Below are positions 8,940-18,080 of a stretch of DNA of 62,790 bases, one piece after another. The notes below the pieces were generated by a model that was not told where the DNA came from, searched no databases, and was given only the letters and a program-made list of their open reading frames with translations. Within the stretch, counting starts at the first letter, position 1. The number at the start of each line of letters is the position of its first letter. A program made the translations under genes and the position numbers. The stretch comes from Chitinophaga pinensis (GTDB lineage: Bacteria > Bacteroidota > Bacteroidia > NS11-12g > UBA955): positions 1-62,790 of the forward strand of contig CAMDAF010000012.1 of the NCBI GenBank assembly GCA_945888525.1, in the 5' to 3' direction.

Positions 8940-10896
8940 TGCATTGCTTATTTTCTCTATAAGCTTTATAAAGGCTCAAGACATTGAGAATTCGGACCTT
9001 GAAAAACGCATAGAATACAATTATTTAAATCAAGACAATGAAATTGATTTTGCCGAGATGGAATTGAACCACCGAAAAATAAAAAAAGTTAATTTAAATA
9101 AAATCAGTTCCATTGAATTTCATTCGATGGATTTATTGGATTTTAAAGCCATTGAAGAAATAATAGACCATCAAAAACAATATGGTCCAATCAAATCTAA
9201 ATACGAATTACAGACCATTGAGGGATTGGATTCCAGCGCCATCTCTATGGTATTATTGGTGTTTGAAATTACTGATTTCTCTTTTCAAATGTTGCTCAAT
9301 CAAAAGCGTCATGATTTATTGAGGCTTAAGTACAGTTATCGATTAGAAAAAGCAATAGGATTCAAATTAAATGATTCGAATAGGTTTATGGGCAACCGAT
9401 CCAAAGTTGGATTATTATACCATTCAGAATCTGCCAACCTAGATTATGGATTGCATATTGAAAAAGATGCAGGGGAAACACATAAAATGCTGTTTCAATC
9501 TGCTTTTGTCTTGCTTAAACCTAAAAACAAAATCCAAAGTATTCTTTTAGGCGACCAACAAATAAATTTTGCACAAGGTTTAAGTATCGGCACTGGATTG
9601 GCTAATGGGAAATCAGCACTGGTTATGCAAATCATGCGGAACAATGTAGGCTCTAAACCTTATAAATCTTTTAATGAAACAAGCTTTTTAAGGGGGATTT
9701 CTATAGTTAAAAACATATCAAAGCAAATCGAACTGAATTGTTTTGCAGGAATAAGACAATTGGACAGTAAAATATACAATGACAGCAATGGATATGAAAT
9801 TGGAAGTATTATAAACTCGGGCTATTACAGAACAAAAAACGAACAAAGCAGTCGGCATCAATTGTACCAGTATTTATCTGGTTACCACGTGCGGTATACC
9901 AATCAAAACTTTGAGGTAGGATCGAGCTTAATCATTCATAAAATCGATTTAAATCCATTCTCTAAATTTAAAGAAATAGAAATTGCACAAGTAAAAGGAA
10001 TCAAAATTGGGGTAGATTGGAAAGCACATTTAAAAAACAATTTATTGTTTGGCGAGATAACAAGCAACCAGTGGTTTAAAACATCAATGGTTTTAGGATT
10101 TTTGAGGACACTAGGCAAGAAAACAGATTTAAGTTTGCTTTACAGGTGGTATTCCACTGCCGACAATTCAAAATTGAGCAATGGTTTTGGAAGCTCAGGG
10201 AACAGCTATAATGAGCGTGGTTTGTACCTCGGATTATCGGCACAATTGCCTTCGAAATTTAGCGTGTGTTTTTACCATGACATTAGCCAATTTAAACGCC
10301 CAAAATTCAGAATTGATGCCCCAAGTTTTCAAGTTGAACGAATGGCTGAAATTGCATACAAAACCAAAAATCCGTTTTCTATCTACTTTAGGTATAAGCA
10401 TATTGAACATCAGCAAAACAACCAAATTGCCGAGGCCATCCATAGCATTACCCAACACCAAAAGACGGCTTATCGTTTACACAGCGAAGTGAAATTTGAA
10501 AAAATAACAATCAGAACCCGTATAGAATTTATTAACTACAGAATTGAAAACCAAACCCCTACAAGAGGAAGTTTGATTTACCAAGACATTCAATTTGCAT
10601 GCAAGAAAAGAATCAATATTTGCATGCGTTACAGTATTTTTAGTGCAGATGATTTTAACAGCAGAACCTTTGCCTATGAAAATGATGTGCCAGGAACTTT
10701 CAATATTCCGTCATATAATGGCAAAGGAATAAGAGGCTACATACTTATTAAATATCAAGTACAAAAAGATTTGCAAATTTGGTTTAGATTTGCACGAAGC
10801 TCATATGCAGGGATTCAAAGCAGTGGATCAGGATTAAATTTAATCGAATCACCGCATGCCAGCGACCTAAATATTCAATTACAATGGAAATTTTAA
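8923..10896 (+). CDS. Outer-membrane protein with N-terminal ComEA-like helix-hairpin-helix domain
   Basis: 657 residues from ATG 8923, chosen because it starts a proper signal peptide (SALLIFSISFIKAQ); an earlier in-frame ATG would extend further into the preceding gene. Residues about 50-120 resemble the two helix-hairpin-helix units of ComEA (VNLNKISSIEF, then IIDHQKQYGPIKSKYELQ), but the glycine hairpins are degenerate (LLDF and IEGLD instead of LPGIG/VKGIG). The remaining about 500 residues are beta-barrel. Such proteins are widespread and uncharacterised in Bacteroidota; DNA binding is possible but weakened by the lost glycines. The gene overlaps its upstream neighbour by 17 bases and pdxJ by 13. 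Confidence 0.75.
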   Translation: MKSSLSALLIFSISFIKAQDIENSDLEKRIEYNYLNQDNEIDFAEMELNHRKIKKVNLNKISSIEFHSMDLLDFKAIEEIIDHQKQYGPIKSKYELQTIEGLDSSAISMVLLVFEITDFSFQMLLNQKRHDLLRLKYSYRLEKAIGFKLNDSNRFMGNRSKVGLLYHSESANLDYGLHIEKDAGETHKMLFQSAFVLLKPKNKIQSILLGDQQINFAQGLSIGTGLANGKSALVMQIMRNNVGSKPYKSFNETSFLRGISIVKNISKQIELNCFAGIRQLDSKIYNDSNGYEIGSIINSGYYRTKNEQSSRHQLYQYLSGYHVRYTNQNFEVGSSLIIHKIDLNPFSKFKEIEIAQVKGIKIGVDWKAHLKNNLLFGEITSNQWFKTSMVLGFLRTLGKKTDLSLLYRWYSTADNSKLSNGFGSSGNSYNERGLYLGLSAQLPSKFSVCFYHDISQFKRPKFRIDAPSFQVERMAEIAYKTKNPFSIYFRYKHIEHQQNNQIAEAIHSITQHQKTAYRLHSEVKFEKITIRTRIEFINYRIENQTPTRGSLIYQDIQFACKKRINICMRYSIFSADDFNSRTFAYENDVPGTFNIPSYNGKGIRGYILIKYQVQKDLQIWFRFARSSYAGIQSSGSGLNLIESPHASDLNIQLQWKF

Positions 10897-11612
10897 ATAA
10901 GACCAAGTTAAGCGTTAACATCAATAAATTAGCAACAATAAGAAATGCCAGAGGTGGCAATAATCCAGATTTGATTTTATTTGCAAAGAAAATCGAATCA
11001 TACGGGGCTGAGGGCATAACGATTCATCCGAGACCCGATCAGAGACATATCCGATTTGATGACGTGTACGCCCTTAAAAACAATATAAAAACGGAATACA
11101 ACATTGAAGGGTATCCAAGCGAAGAATTTATCAAAATGGTTTTAGAAGTAAAACCCCAGCAAGTTACTTTGGTGCCTGATCCGCCAGATGTATTAACCAG
11201 TAATGCAGGTTGGGATACGAACACACATTTAGATTTTGTAGCCAAAACCATCGCACGGTTTAAAGCAGAGGGAATAAGAACCAGCATTTTTTTAAACCCT
11301 AATTCAGATTTAATTGAATCGGCCGCAAAGACAGGAACCGACAGAATTGAATTGTATACTGAATTTTATGCAGTTAATTTCAGCATAAACAAAGAGGCTG
11401 CGGTGAAACCTTATATTGAAACTGCCAAAAAAGCATTGGAATTTGGTTTAGGCATAAATGCAGGACACGATTTAGACCTTATTAATTTAAAGTATTTTGC
11501 AGAAAATGTTCCTGGATTATTAGAAGTTAGCATCGGACACGCGCTTATTTGCGATTCATTAGAATACGGTATGTCCAATACAATTAAAATGTATTTGAAT
11601 CAATTAAAGTAA
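10884..11612 (+). CDS. pdxJ: Pyridoxine 5'-phosphate synthase
   Basis: 242 residues, the usual length. It has the N-terminal substrate motif KLSVNINKLATIRNARGG, the GAEGITIHPRPDQRHI loop and GLGINAGHDLDLIN near the C-terminus, all diagnostic of PdxJ. The enzyme condenses 1-deoxyxylulose 5-phosphate with 3-amino-2-oxopropyl phosphate to give pyridoxine 5'-phosphate, the ring-closing step of DXP-dependent vitamin B6 synthesis in the cytoplasm. pdxH, the oxidase that follows in the pathway, lies at 41.7-42.4 kb. Its start overlaps the preceding outer-membrane gene by 13 bases, so translation is probably coupled. The 3' end overlaps convergent coaE by 9 bases. Confidence 0.95.
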   Translation: MEILNKTKLSVNINKLATIRNARGGNNPDLILFAKKIESYGAEGITIHPRPDQRHIRFDDVYALKNNIKTEYNIEGYPSEEFIKMVLEVKPQQVTLVPDPPDVLTSNAGWDTNTHLDFVAKTIARFKAEGIRTSIFLNPNSDLIESAAKTGTDRIELYTEFYAVNFSINKEAAVKPYIETAKKALEFGLGINAGHDLDLINLKYFAENVPGLLEVSIGHALICDSLEYGMSNTIKMYLNQLK

Positions 11613-12188
11613 AATAAATTTTTGATGCAAAGTTAATACCTGTTCAATTAGCGAATGTTTTTGGTCGTTGCTTATCACTGAATCTGCTAATTTCAATTTT
11701 TCATCCTCAGACATTTGGGCATTAATCCTTGCTTCAATTTCAGATTTAGAAACGCCATCCCTTTCCTGTATTCTTTGAACTCTAAGTTCCATAGGCGAAT
11801 GAACCAATACAATATAGTCAACAGAATTTTTACTCTCAGTTTCTAACATAATGGCTGCCTCTTTTACCACGTAAGGTTTATTGGTATATTGTTGACAAAA
11901 CTTCCCCCAATCATTCAAAACAAAAGGATGTATAATCGAGTTCAATAATTCAAGTTTTTCCTTGTCTGAAAAAACGATAGACGCAATAAAGGCGCGGTTA
12001 TACGCGCCTTCTATGAAAGATTTTTGCCCAAAGGCATGTGTTATTTTATTTTGTAATTCCAGATTGGTGTTTACCAGCTCTTTGGCTTTCAAATCGGCAT
12101 AATAAACAGGTACTCCAAGTTTTTCAAAAATAGAGCAAACCGTTGTTTTACCGCTGCCAATGCCCCCAGTTATGCCAACCCTGAGCAT
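11604..12188 (-). CDS. coaE: Dephospho-CoA kinase
   Basis: 194 residues, normal length. P-loop VGITGGIGSGKTTVCSIFEK at the N-terminus, the YYADLKAKELV segment that carries the catalytic aspartate, and the lid/base region RIQERDGVSKSEIEARI are CoaE signatures. It phosphorylates dephospho-CoA at the 3'-OH of the ribose, the last step of coenzyme A synthesis. It is the last gene of the run nusB-DUF1573-yajC-coaE, with 4 bases to yajC, and ends convergent with pdxJ. Confidence 0.95.
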   Translation of the reverse strand: MLRVGITGGIGSGKTTVCSIFEKLGVPVYYADLKAKELVNTNLELQNKITHAFGQKSFIEGAYNRAFIASIVFSDKEKLELLNSIIHPFVLNDWGKFCQQYTNKPYVVKEAAIMLETESKNSVDYIVLVHSPMELRVQRIQERDGVSKSEIEARINAQMSEDEKLKLADSVISNDQKHSLIEQVLTLHQKFILL

Positions 12189-12192
12189 TGAA

Positions 12193-12522
12193 TTATGCTT
12201 TTACAACTGCAACTGCGTTCAAAGGCGCACTTAAGTCAGATGAAATCGAAGACTTTTCGATTTTCAATCTTGTACCTTCAGAATCGATTACAAGAGTTGA
12301 ACCTTCGTCAAGTGAAACCACTTTACCATGAATACCGCCAGTGGTAACGATTAAATCACCCTTTTTTAATTCTTCAATGAATTTCTTTTGGGTTTTCATT
12401 TTCTTTTGTTGAGGTCTGATCATAAAAAAATACATCACCACCAACATCAAGCCCATCATGATCATGAAGCTGCTTGAACCTCCTTGAGCAGGAGCGTCTA
12501 AAATTATAATTGAATTGTCCAT
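12193..12522 (-). CDS. yajC: Preprotein translocase subunit YajC
   Basis: 109 residues. One transmembrane helix (about residues 19-36, FMIMMGLMLVVMYFFMI) is followed at once by the conserved RPQQKKMKTQKKFIEELKKG and the TGGIHGKVVSLD motif in the cytoplasmic domain. YajC associates with SecDF in the Sec translocon at the inner membrane. The gene sits 12 bases after the DUF1573 lipoprotein gene and 4 before coaE, an order I recognise as common in Bacteroidota. Confidence 0.95.
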   Translation of the reverse strand: MDNSIIILDAPAQGGSSSFMIMMGLMLVVMYFFMIRPQQKKMKTQKKFIEELKKGDLIVTTGGIHGKVVSLDEGSTLVIDSEGTRLKIEKSSISSDLSAPLNAVAVVKA

Positions 12523-12534
12523 GTTATTACTAAG

Positions 12535-13023
12535 TTATTTTATTGAACGCACAGAAGCCTTGAATTTAAGTTCTATTGAACCTTCTTTTATATTGGCCAA
12601 TACGGTTACGATTTTATTGTTTTCACCTGATTTTCCAGCACTGTCAAACACAACTTTAATGACGCCTGAGGCACCAGGCTTAATGGGTGTCTTAGGCCAA
12701 TTTGGCACTGTACAACCGCAAGAAGCTCGGCAATCGTTGATCAACAGATCAACTTTACCTGTATTTGTGAATTCATAGGTGGTTTCAACTTTCTGATTTT
12801 CTAAAATATCACCGAAATTATGATCGGTATTTTTAAAACTCATAATTGCAAATTCGCTTGTTGTAGCAGTTGGATTGCTGGCGGTTGCAGGATTGTTAAT
12901 TTGATCGTTTGAAATTTCGGCACTGTTTTCAGAGGATGAATCTGCGTTTTCATTGCCGCCAGCTTTATTGTTGCAAGAGGCGAAAAATAAAAATGCTAGT
13001 ACACAAAAGCTAATTTGTTTCAT
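12535..13023 (-). CDS. DUF1573 lipoprotein
   Basis: 162 residues. Signal peptide with lipobox (FLFFASCNN, Cys 17), a Ser/Asn-rich linker, then a single immunoglobulin-like DUF1573 domain with the family landmarks HNFGDILENQKVETTYEFTN, the paired-cysteine stretch CRASCGCTVP and PIKPGASGVIKV. The family is abundant in Bacteroidota; the domain resembles the ASPM/SPD-2/hydin fold and its function is not known. It probably faces the periplasm or surface. Transcribed with nusB upstream, and with its own TAnnTTTG element. Confidence 0.85.
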   Translation of the reverse strand: MKQISFCVLAFLFFASCNNKAGGNENADSSSENSAEISNDQINNPATASNPTATTSEFAIMSFKNTDHNFGDILENQKVETTYEFTNTGKVDLLINDCRASCGCTVPNWPKTPIKPGASGVIKVVFDSAGKSGENNKIVTVLANIKEGSIELKFKASVRSIK

Positions 13024-13046
13024 TTAATTAATATTGATTAATGAGG

Positions 13047-13054
13047 CAAAAATA
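13047..13054 (-). promoter_or_regulatory. -7 promoter element before DUF1573-yajC-coaE
   Basis: Minus strand TATTTTTG, 23 bases ahead of the DUF1573 start and just past the nusB stop, suggesting an internal promoter that lets the three downstream genes be expressed apart from nusB. Confidence 0.45.
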
Positions 13055-13061
13055 AATCGAA

Positions 13062-14006
13062 TTATTCGTTTTTCAATCCCCTACCCGTTTTATTTAATTT
13101 ACCATCTTGGGTCAAAGTGATTCTAATTTTATCCAAAACGCCATTTAAAAACAAATGACTCTTTGGTGTGCTGTAGGATTTGGCAATATCCAAATACTCA
13201 TTGATGCTTACTTTAGGTGGAATGGTTTCAAAATACAAAAACTCAGACAATGCCATTCTGAGCATTATTATGTCGTTTACTGTTAAGCGTTCTGCATCCC
13301 AATTGGAGGTATTGTGGTGAATAATTTCATCCAAAGATTCTTTGTTTACTAAACAGTTTTGAAACAATGTAACCCCAAATTGAATGTCCTCTCTTTGTTT
13401 ATCATTGATGATTTCGATTTTCAATTTGTTTTTATTGTAAAACGTATCAATGGTATTGATCACTGATTTTAAAATATCAGCAGAATCATCTTCCCAATAA
13501 AGATATTCATCTTCCATAGATTGTTCAAAAAGCTCGAATTCATTGAACAAGAATTCATATAAATTAGTTAAAAACTCTTTTTGCACTTCTGGGCTTGGCT
13601 CGTCAAAAACACAAAAATCAATAAAGAAATCGTATTGAACCACGTCAATAAAAATGCGGTTGAACATGTCGCCATGCCTTCTCCAATCGTATGGTAATTT
13701 GCCGCAAATCTCTTGGAAGTTAGTGCTTTCGGACAATGATTTAAAAAAATCTATCCTTTGCAGCGCATCCGCATTTCGAATATGGCTTTTATTGGGAAAG
13801 TATTTCTCCAATTCCAACTCTTTTTCACTTTCCATGAAAGTGTTAAAGTCTATGATAAATTGTAAACTGAAATAATAAAATTTGTAAAAATCCGAAAATT
13901 GATTTTCTAATGCTTTTTGAAATACAGGAACAGACTTGGCGTCTTGTTGCTGAAAAGCATATAACTGCTGAAGAACTTTAATGCGAATATTCCTGCGCGA
14001 TAACAT
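13062..14006 (-). CDS. nusB: Transcription antitermination factor NusB (long Bacteroidota form)
   Basis: 314 residues, about twice the length of E. coli NusB. The N-terminus SRRNIRIKVLQQLYAFQQQD is the typical first helix, and the C-terminal NusB fold includes LTVNDIIMLRMALSEFLYF and SINEYLDIAKSYSTPKSHLF, ending in VLDKI. The about 150-residue acidic, Phe/Tyr-rich insert between them is a known feature of Bacteroidota NusB. The protein acts with NusE, NusG and others in antitermination at rRNA operons. First gene of the run to coaE, with a TAnnTTTG element upstream. Confidence 0.93.
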   Translation of the reverse strand: MLSRRNIRIKVLQQLYAFQQQDAKSVPVFQKALENQFSDFYKFYYFSLQFIIDFNTFMESEKELELEKYFPNKSHIRNADALQRIDFFKSLSESTNFQEICGKLPYDWRRHGDMFNRIFIDVVQYDFFIDFCVFDEPSPEVQKEFLTNLYEFLFNEFELFEQSMEDEYLYWEDDSADILKSVINTIDTFYNKNKLKIEIINDKQREDIQFGVTLFQNCLVNKESLDEIIHHNTSNWDAERLTVNDIIMLRMALSEFLYFETIPPKVSINEYLDIAKSYSTPKSHLFLNGVLDKIRITLTQDGKLNKTGRGLKNE

Positions 14007-14027
14007 TTATGAACGTAATTGGGGCCG

Positions 14028-14035
14028 CAAAGATA
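14028..14035 (-). promoter_or_regulatory. -7 promoter element for nusB
   Basis: Minus strand TATCTTTG, 21 bases before the nusB ATG. No convincing -33 element. Confidence 0.5.
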
Positions 14036-14077
14036 AGAATAAAAATGAGAGAGAAAAATATAAAAACAGATTTAATT

Positions 14078-16204
14078 CTAACTGACCCTGCTCCAAAAAT
14101 GGTCTTCTTGATGGGTCAAAAGGTATTCTAACAACAATTGGTGTTCTGGTTTTTCCAAAGCTGGATCGTTTTTAATTACATAGGCTGCTGCGCGCTTAGC
14201 CAAATCGATAATTTCTGTGTCTTTTACCAAATCCAATAACTTAAACTCAGGCAAACCACTTTGCCTTGTTCCCATCAAATCACCAGGGCCTCTTAATTCT
14301 AAATCTACTTCTGAGATGTCAAAACCATTGTTGGTGGCGCACATGGTTTGAATGCGCCTTTTAGCAGGATAATTGAGGTCTTCTTTGGTCATTAATACGC
14401 AATAGCTTTGCTCTGCACCCCTGCCCACTCGCCCCCGCAATTGATGCAACTGAGAAAGACCAAAACGGTTTGAATCTTCAATCACCATAACAGAGGCATT
14501 CGGAACATTCACTCCGACTTCAATGACGGTAGTAGAAATCATAATTTGAGTAATCCCATCTTTAAACCGCTGCATTTCTTGGGCTTTAACCTCTGGCTTG
14601 AGCTTTCCATGCATCAAACTAATTTGATATTGAGGTATGGGGAAAAAACTACAAACCAAATCATACCCGTTCATCAAATCATTTAAATTCAATTTACCAG
14701 ACTCCTCTATCAAGGGATAAACAATATAAGCTTGACGTCCTTTAAGAATCTCCCTTTTAAGAAATGCCATTACCTCTGAGCGGTATCGCTCTTCCCTTTG
14801 GACGGTCTTGATTGGTTTTCTGTTTTTGGGTAATTCATCAATAACCGACACTTCCAATTCACCATGTATACTCATGGCTAAAGTTCGAGGAATTGGCGTT
14901 GCGGTCATTACCAATACATGTGGCTTAGTGCTGTATTTGTTCCACAACTCAGAACGCTGCGCGACACCGAATCGATGCTGCTCATCAATGACAGCCAGGC
15001 CCAATTGTTTGAATTCGACATCACTTTCGATGAGGGCATGTGTTCCAATCAAAATATGAATTTCACCAGATTTTAGTTCCTCTAAAATACCGATTCTTTT
15101 CTTCTTAGTGGTTGATCCTGTAAGCAATTCAACTTTTATTGGCAAACCTAAAACTTGGTCTTTTAGTGTTATATAGTGCTGGGTGGCCAATATTTCGGTA
15201 GGTGCCATCATACAGGCTTGGGCTTTGTTGTCTATGCACATCAACATGCAAAAAAGTGCAACAATGGTTTTACCACTTCCAACATCACCTTGCAGAAGTC
15301 GATTCATTTGATGGCCGCTTCTCATGTCAGAACGTATTTCTTTTATAACTCTTTTTTGAGCATCGGTTAACTCAAAAGCTAAGTGCTTGTGGTAAAAATC
15401 CTTTAACAAGGGGCCCGACTGGGTCATTTTGAATCCATTCATTTCCTGCCACCTCCTACTTTTTATTTTCTCAGAGCGCATTGCTAGGGTGAACATTTCT
15501 TCAAATTTAATGCGCCTTGCAGAAGCAATTGCAGCTTGCTCTGAACTTGGCAGATGCATGTGGTAAAGTGCCGATTTTCGAGAAATTAAATGCAATGGTT
15601 TTAGGACGGAAATCGGGATATGGTCTTGGCACTCAAACTCAGGACTTTGGATAATTTGTTTGACCAAAGAGAGTATGTATTTAGAGTCCATAAAACGGGA
15701 TTTTAATTTTTCTGTGAGAGGATATACCGGTTCCATTTGATGGCCTTTTTCATCATCTCTAGCATCAAACAACTTAATTTCCGGATGGGCTATACTCAAT
15801 TTTCCCATAAAAGCGTTGACTTTTCCATACACAGTGTAAAAGGCGTCTTCTTTTAGTGCCTTCAAAATATATTGGTAATTTTTGAACCACAACAATTCTA
15901 TGCCCCCCGATTTATCAATAAGATTAGCGACCAACCGTTTGCCTTTGTCAGCACCAACCACGCGAATATTGCTTAGTTTGCCCCGAATCTGAATCGATCC
16001 TAGATCTTCGTTTAAATCTGCAATAAAGGTTATTTTTGATTTGTCTATGTACCGAAACGGAAAAAAATGCAGTAAATCGTTGTATCTGAATACATTGATT
16101 TCTGATTGCAAAACTTCAGCTTTTTGCGGACCAACCCCTTTGAGGTATTCTATTGGTGTGCTTAGAAAATCGCGTTTCAATTTCTGTTGGAAAATGTTTT
16201 GCAA
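14078..16204 (-). CDS. recG: ATP-dependent DNA helicase RecG
   Basis: 708 residues, full length. N-terminal wedge/OB region (PIEYLKGVGPQKAEVLQ; FPFRYIDKS), helicase motif I RLLQGDVGSGKTIVALF, the DExH-type box AVIDEQHRFGV, motif III VMTATPIPRTLA, and the C-terminal helicase half with VIEVGVNVPNASVMVIED and QLHQLRGRVGRG. RecG remodels stalled replication forks and branch-migrates Holliday junctions. The gene stands alone on the minus strand, its start about 40 bases from a divergent lipoprotein whose promoter overlaps the recG 5' end. Confidence 0.95.
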   Translation of the reverse strand: MQNIFQQKLKRDFLSTPIEYLKGVGPQKAEVLQSEINVFRYNDLLHFFPFRYIDKSKITFIADLNEDLGSIQIRGKLSNIRVVGADKGKRLVANLIDKSGGIELLWFKNYQYILKALKEDAFYTVYGKVNAFMGKLSIAHPEIKLFDARDDEKGHQMEPVYPLTEKLKSRFMDSKYILSLVKQIIQSPEFECQDHIPISVLKPLHLISRKSALYHMHLPSSEQAAIASARRIKFEEMFTLAMRSEKIKSRRWQEMNGFKMTQSGPLLKDFYHKHLAFELTDAQKRVIKEIRSDMRSGHQMNRLLQGDVGSGKTIVALFCMLMCIDNKAQACMMAPTEILATQHYITLKDQVLGLPIKVELLTGSTTKKKRIGILEELKSGEIHILIGTHALIESDVEFKQLGLAVIDEQHRFGVAQRSELWNKYSTKPHVLVMTATPIPRTLAMSIHGELEVSVIDELPKNRKPIKTVQREERYRSEVMAFLKREILKGRQAYIVYPLIEESGKLNLNDLMNGYDLVCSFFPIPQYQISLMHGKLKPEVKAQEMQRFKDGITQIMISTTVIEVGVNVPNASVMVIEDSNRFGLSQLHQLRGRVGRGAEQSYCVLMTKEDLNYPAKRRIQTMCATNNGFDISEVDLELRGPGDLMGTRQSGLPEFKLLDLVKDTEIIDLAKRAAAYVIKNDPALEKPEHQLLLEYLLTHQEDHFWSRVS

Positions 16205-16228
16205 TATCTAACTTTAAAATTAGATTTG
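16197..16228 (+). promoter_or_regulatory. Complete Bacteroidota-type promoter
   Basis: TTTTG (16197-16201, -33) and TAGATTTG (16221-16228, -7) separated by 19 bases, the consensus arrangement, ahead of the lipoprotein at 16247. The -33 element overlaps the first codons of recG on the other strand. Confidence 0.75.
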
Positions 16229-16246
16229 CGTGAATTATAATAATAA

Positions 16247-16654
16247 ATGAAAAAAATGAAAAAATTATTAATCTTAAGTGTTTTGGCTGCATTCTTTGCT
16301 GCATGCAACAGCGCACCTGAGCAATCAGAATCTGCTATGAGAGTGGAAGATCTGGGCAAATGGGTTGATTCAATTAAAAACTTAGTTTCTTCTTCAAGCA
16401 CATTTGATTCTGCAACTTGGTCTGGCTATTCTGAAGGCTTTAATACAGCAAATGAAGGCATCAATGCAACTGAATTGGACGAAGCTTCAACAACAGCTTA
16501 CAGCACACTGCAAAACACTTGGGAAGGTGTTGGCGAGTCATACCGTTCAGGAATTGAAAACAGCAAAAAAGCGGCTTTAGAAGCTGCCGCAATGGATTCA
16601 ACTGCTAAAGACAGCATACCAGTTGTTGAGCAAGTATTGAAATCCAATAAATAA
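16247..16654 (+). CDS. Small lipoprotein of unknown function
   Basis: 135 residues. Signal peptide and lipobox (LAAFFAACNS, Cys about 20). The mature part is helical and acidic with repeated Ser/Thr/Ala (SYRSGIENSKKAALEAAAMD), with no family I recognise. The start could be the ATG at 16247 or 16256 (both give a lysine-rich n-region). It has a near-perfect promoter and a hairpin terminator after it, so it is a single-gene transcript and probably well expressed. Confidence 0.75.
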   Translation: MKKMKKLLILSVLAAFFAACNSAPEQSESAMRVEDLGKWVDSIKNLVSSSSTFDSATWSGYSEGFNTANEGINATELDEASTTAYSTLQNTWEGVGESYRSGIENSKKAALEAAAMDSTAKDSIPVVEQVLKSNK

Positions 16655-16674
16655 TTCAAACGATGTTTGATGAA

Positions 16675-16704
16675 AGGGCTTGAGGTAACTCTGCCTTTTT
16701 TTTA
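16675..16704 (+). terminator. Rho-independent terminator of the lipoprotein gene
   Basis: AGGGC-TT-GAG, loop GTAA, CTC-T-GCCTT, followed by a run of T. The stem has a small internal loop and a G-T pair. Confidence 0.65.
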
Positions 16705-16887
16705 TTCAAAATAAAAATATGCATTTTATATACTAAAAAGAAAATTACATTAAAAAACTTAATGACGCTAAAGCATAAGTAAACTTTTTTACCTCTAAAG
16801 CTTCCTCAAGTATACCTCTCACTTACATTGCAATTATGGCCTAAAAAGGGTGTGAATTACTAGACAAATTATTTGAAGAATTAAAAA

Positions 16888-18075
16888 ATGAATCACGTAC
16901 TAAACAACATCACGGGATCAGAGATAATTAAAATATCTCAAAAAATTAAAGCATCAAAGCACCACGTATTCAATCTAAGTATTGGAGACTTTGATCCGGA
17001 AATTAATTCTATACCTACAAAGTTAAGGGATAATGTAATAGAAGAGTATTTGAATAAGTCTACTGATTATCCAATGGCCCAAGGAGATTTGGAATTAAGA
17101 AAGACCGTATCAAAGTTTTCTTATTATTTACCTGAAGAAATCCTAATAGGTGCAGGTGCTAGACCATTAATTTATACTTTATTTAAAGGTATAGTAGAAG
17201 CTGGAGACTATGTCCTATATCCTGTCCCATCATGGAATAATAACCATTATTGTTTTCTTCATGGAGCAGGTAAAATAGAAATAGAATGTACACCGGAGAA
17301 TGATTTCTTTCCAACGGTAGAGGATATTAAGAGCAATCTATATAGAACTAGATTGGTCTGTCTTTGTTCTCCTCAAAATCCCACGGGCAAAACAATTGAT
17401 CCTGATATTTTAAAAGGAATTTGTGATGCGATTGTGCAAGAGAATAAAACAAAAGAACTCAAGACTTATTTGTTCTTCGATCAAATTTATTCTGAATTAG
17501 CCCCAACGGGGTTTGTCCATCCACTAGAGAAATGTCCTGACATTAAAGATTATTTATTATGCATTGATGGAGTTTCCAAATCACTCTGTGCTACTGGCAT
17601 TAGAGTTGGTTGGATGACTGGTCCTGCAGAAATAATATCTAAGATGACAAATATATTTTCTCATATTGGAGCTTGGGCACCAAAGCCTGAACAAAAAGCA
17701 GTTGCAAAGTATTTGGATACTGAAGATATGTATTCTTTTATAAATGAAAAGATAATGCAATATGGAGAAATAGCAGAGTCAATTTGTTGTTTTCTATTGA
17801 AGATGAAGAATTTGCATTACAAAGTGGATTACAAGACTCCTGATGGAGGTATTTACATTTCTTTATACTTGGGTTACTCTGACAAATTTGAATCATTAGA
17901 GTGCTTTATTGACTTTCTAATTGAAAATGGAATAGGGATAGTTCCCTTTGAATATTTTGGATCCAAGTCTAACAAAGGCTGGTTTAGAATTTCAATTGGT
18001 ACAATTGGGAAGCATCAATTAGAAAGTTTATTTTTAAAATTAGGAGAAACAATTAAAAAATTACATGAGAAGTAA
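16888..18075 (+). CDS. PLP-dependent aminotransferase, class I/II (aspartate-aminotransferase-like)
   Basis: 395 residues, normal for fold type I aminotransferases. Visible motifs: LSIGDFDPEI near the N-terminus, the glycine-rich ILIGAGARPLIYTLFKGI, the PQNPTGK loop, YLFFDQIYSELA with the Asp/Tyr pair that holds PLP, the active-site lysine in DGVSKSLCATGIRVGW, and a C-terminal Arg in GWFRISIGTI that would bind the substrate carboxylate. Substrate is not determinable; bacterial aspartate or branched aminotransferases are closest. All seven arginines use AGA/AGG, unlike flanking rpsA and the (p)ppGpp gene which use many CGN codons, and no TAnnTTTG element precedes it. It is flanked by a decayed gene, so it may be acquired. 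Confidence 0.85.
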   Translation: MNHVLNNITGSEIIKISQKIKASKHHVFNLSIGDFDPEINSIPTKLRDNVIEEYLNKSTDYPMAQGDLELRKTVSKFSYYLPEEILIGAGARPLIYTLFKGIVEAGDYVLYPVPSWNNNHYCFLHGAGKIEIECTPENDFFPTVEDIKSNLYRTRLVCLCSPQNPTGKTIDPDILKGICDAIVQENKTKELKTYLFFDQIYSELAPTGFVHPLEKCPDIKDYLLCIDGVSKSLCATGIRVGWMTGPAEIISKMTNIFSHIGAWAPKPEQKAVAKYLDTEDMYSFINEKIMQYGEIAESICCFLLKMKNLHYKVDYKTPDGGIYISLYLGYSDKFESLECFIDFLIENGIGIVPFEYFGSKSNKGWFRISIGTIGKHQLESLFLKLGETIKKLHEK

Positions 18076-18080
18076 AAATC

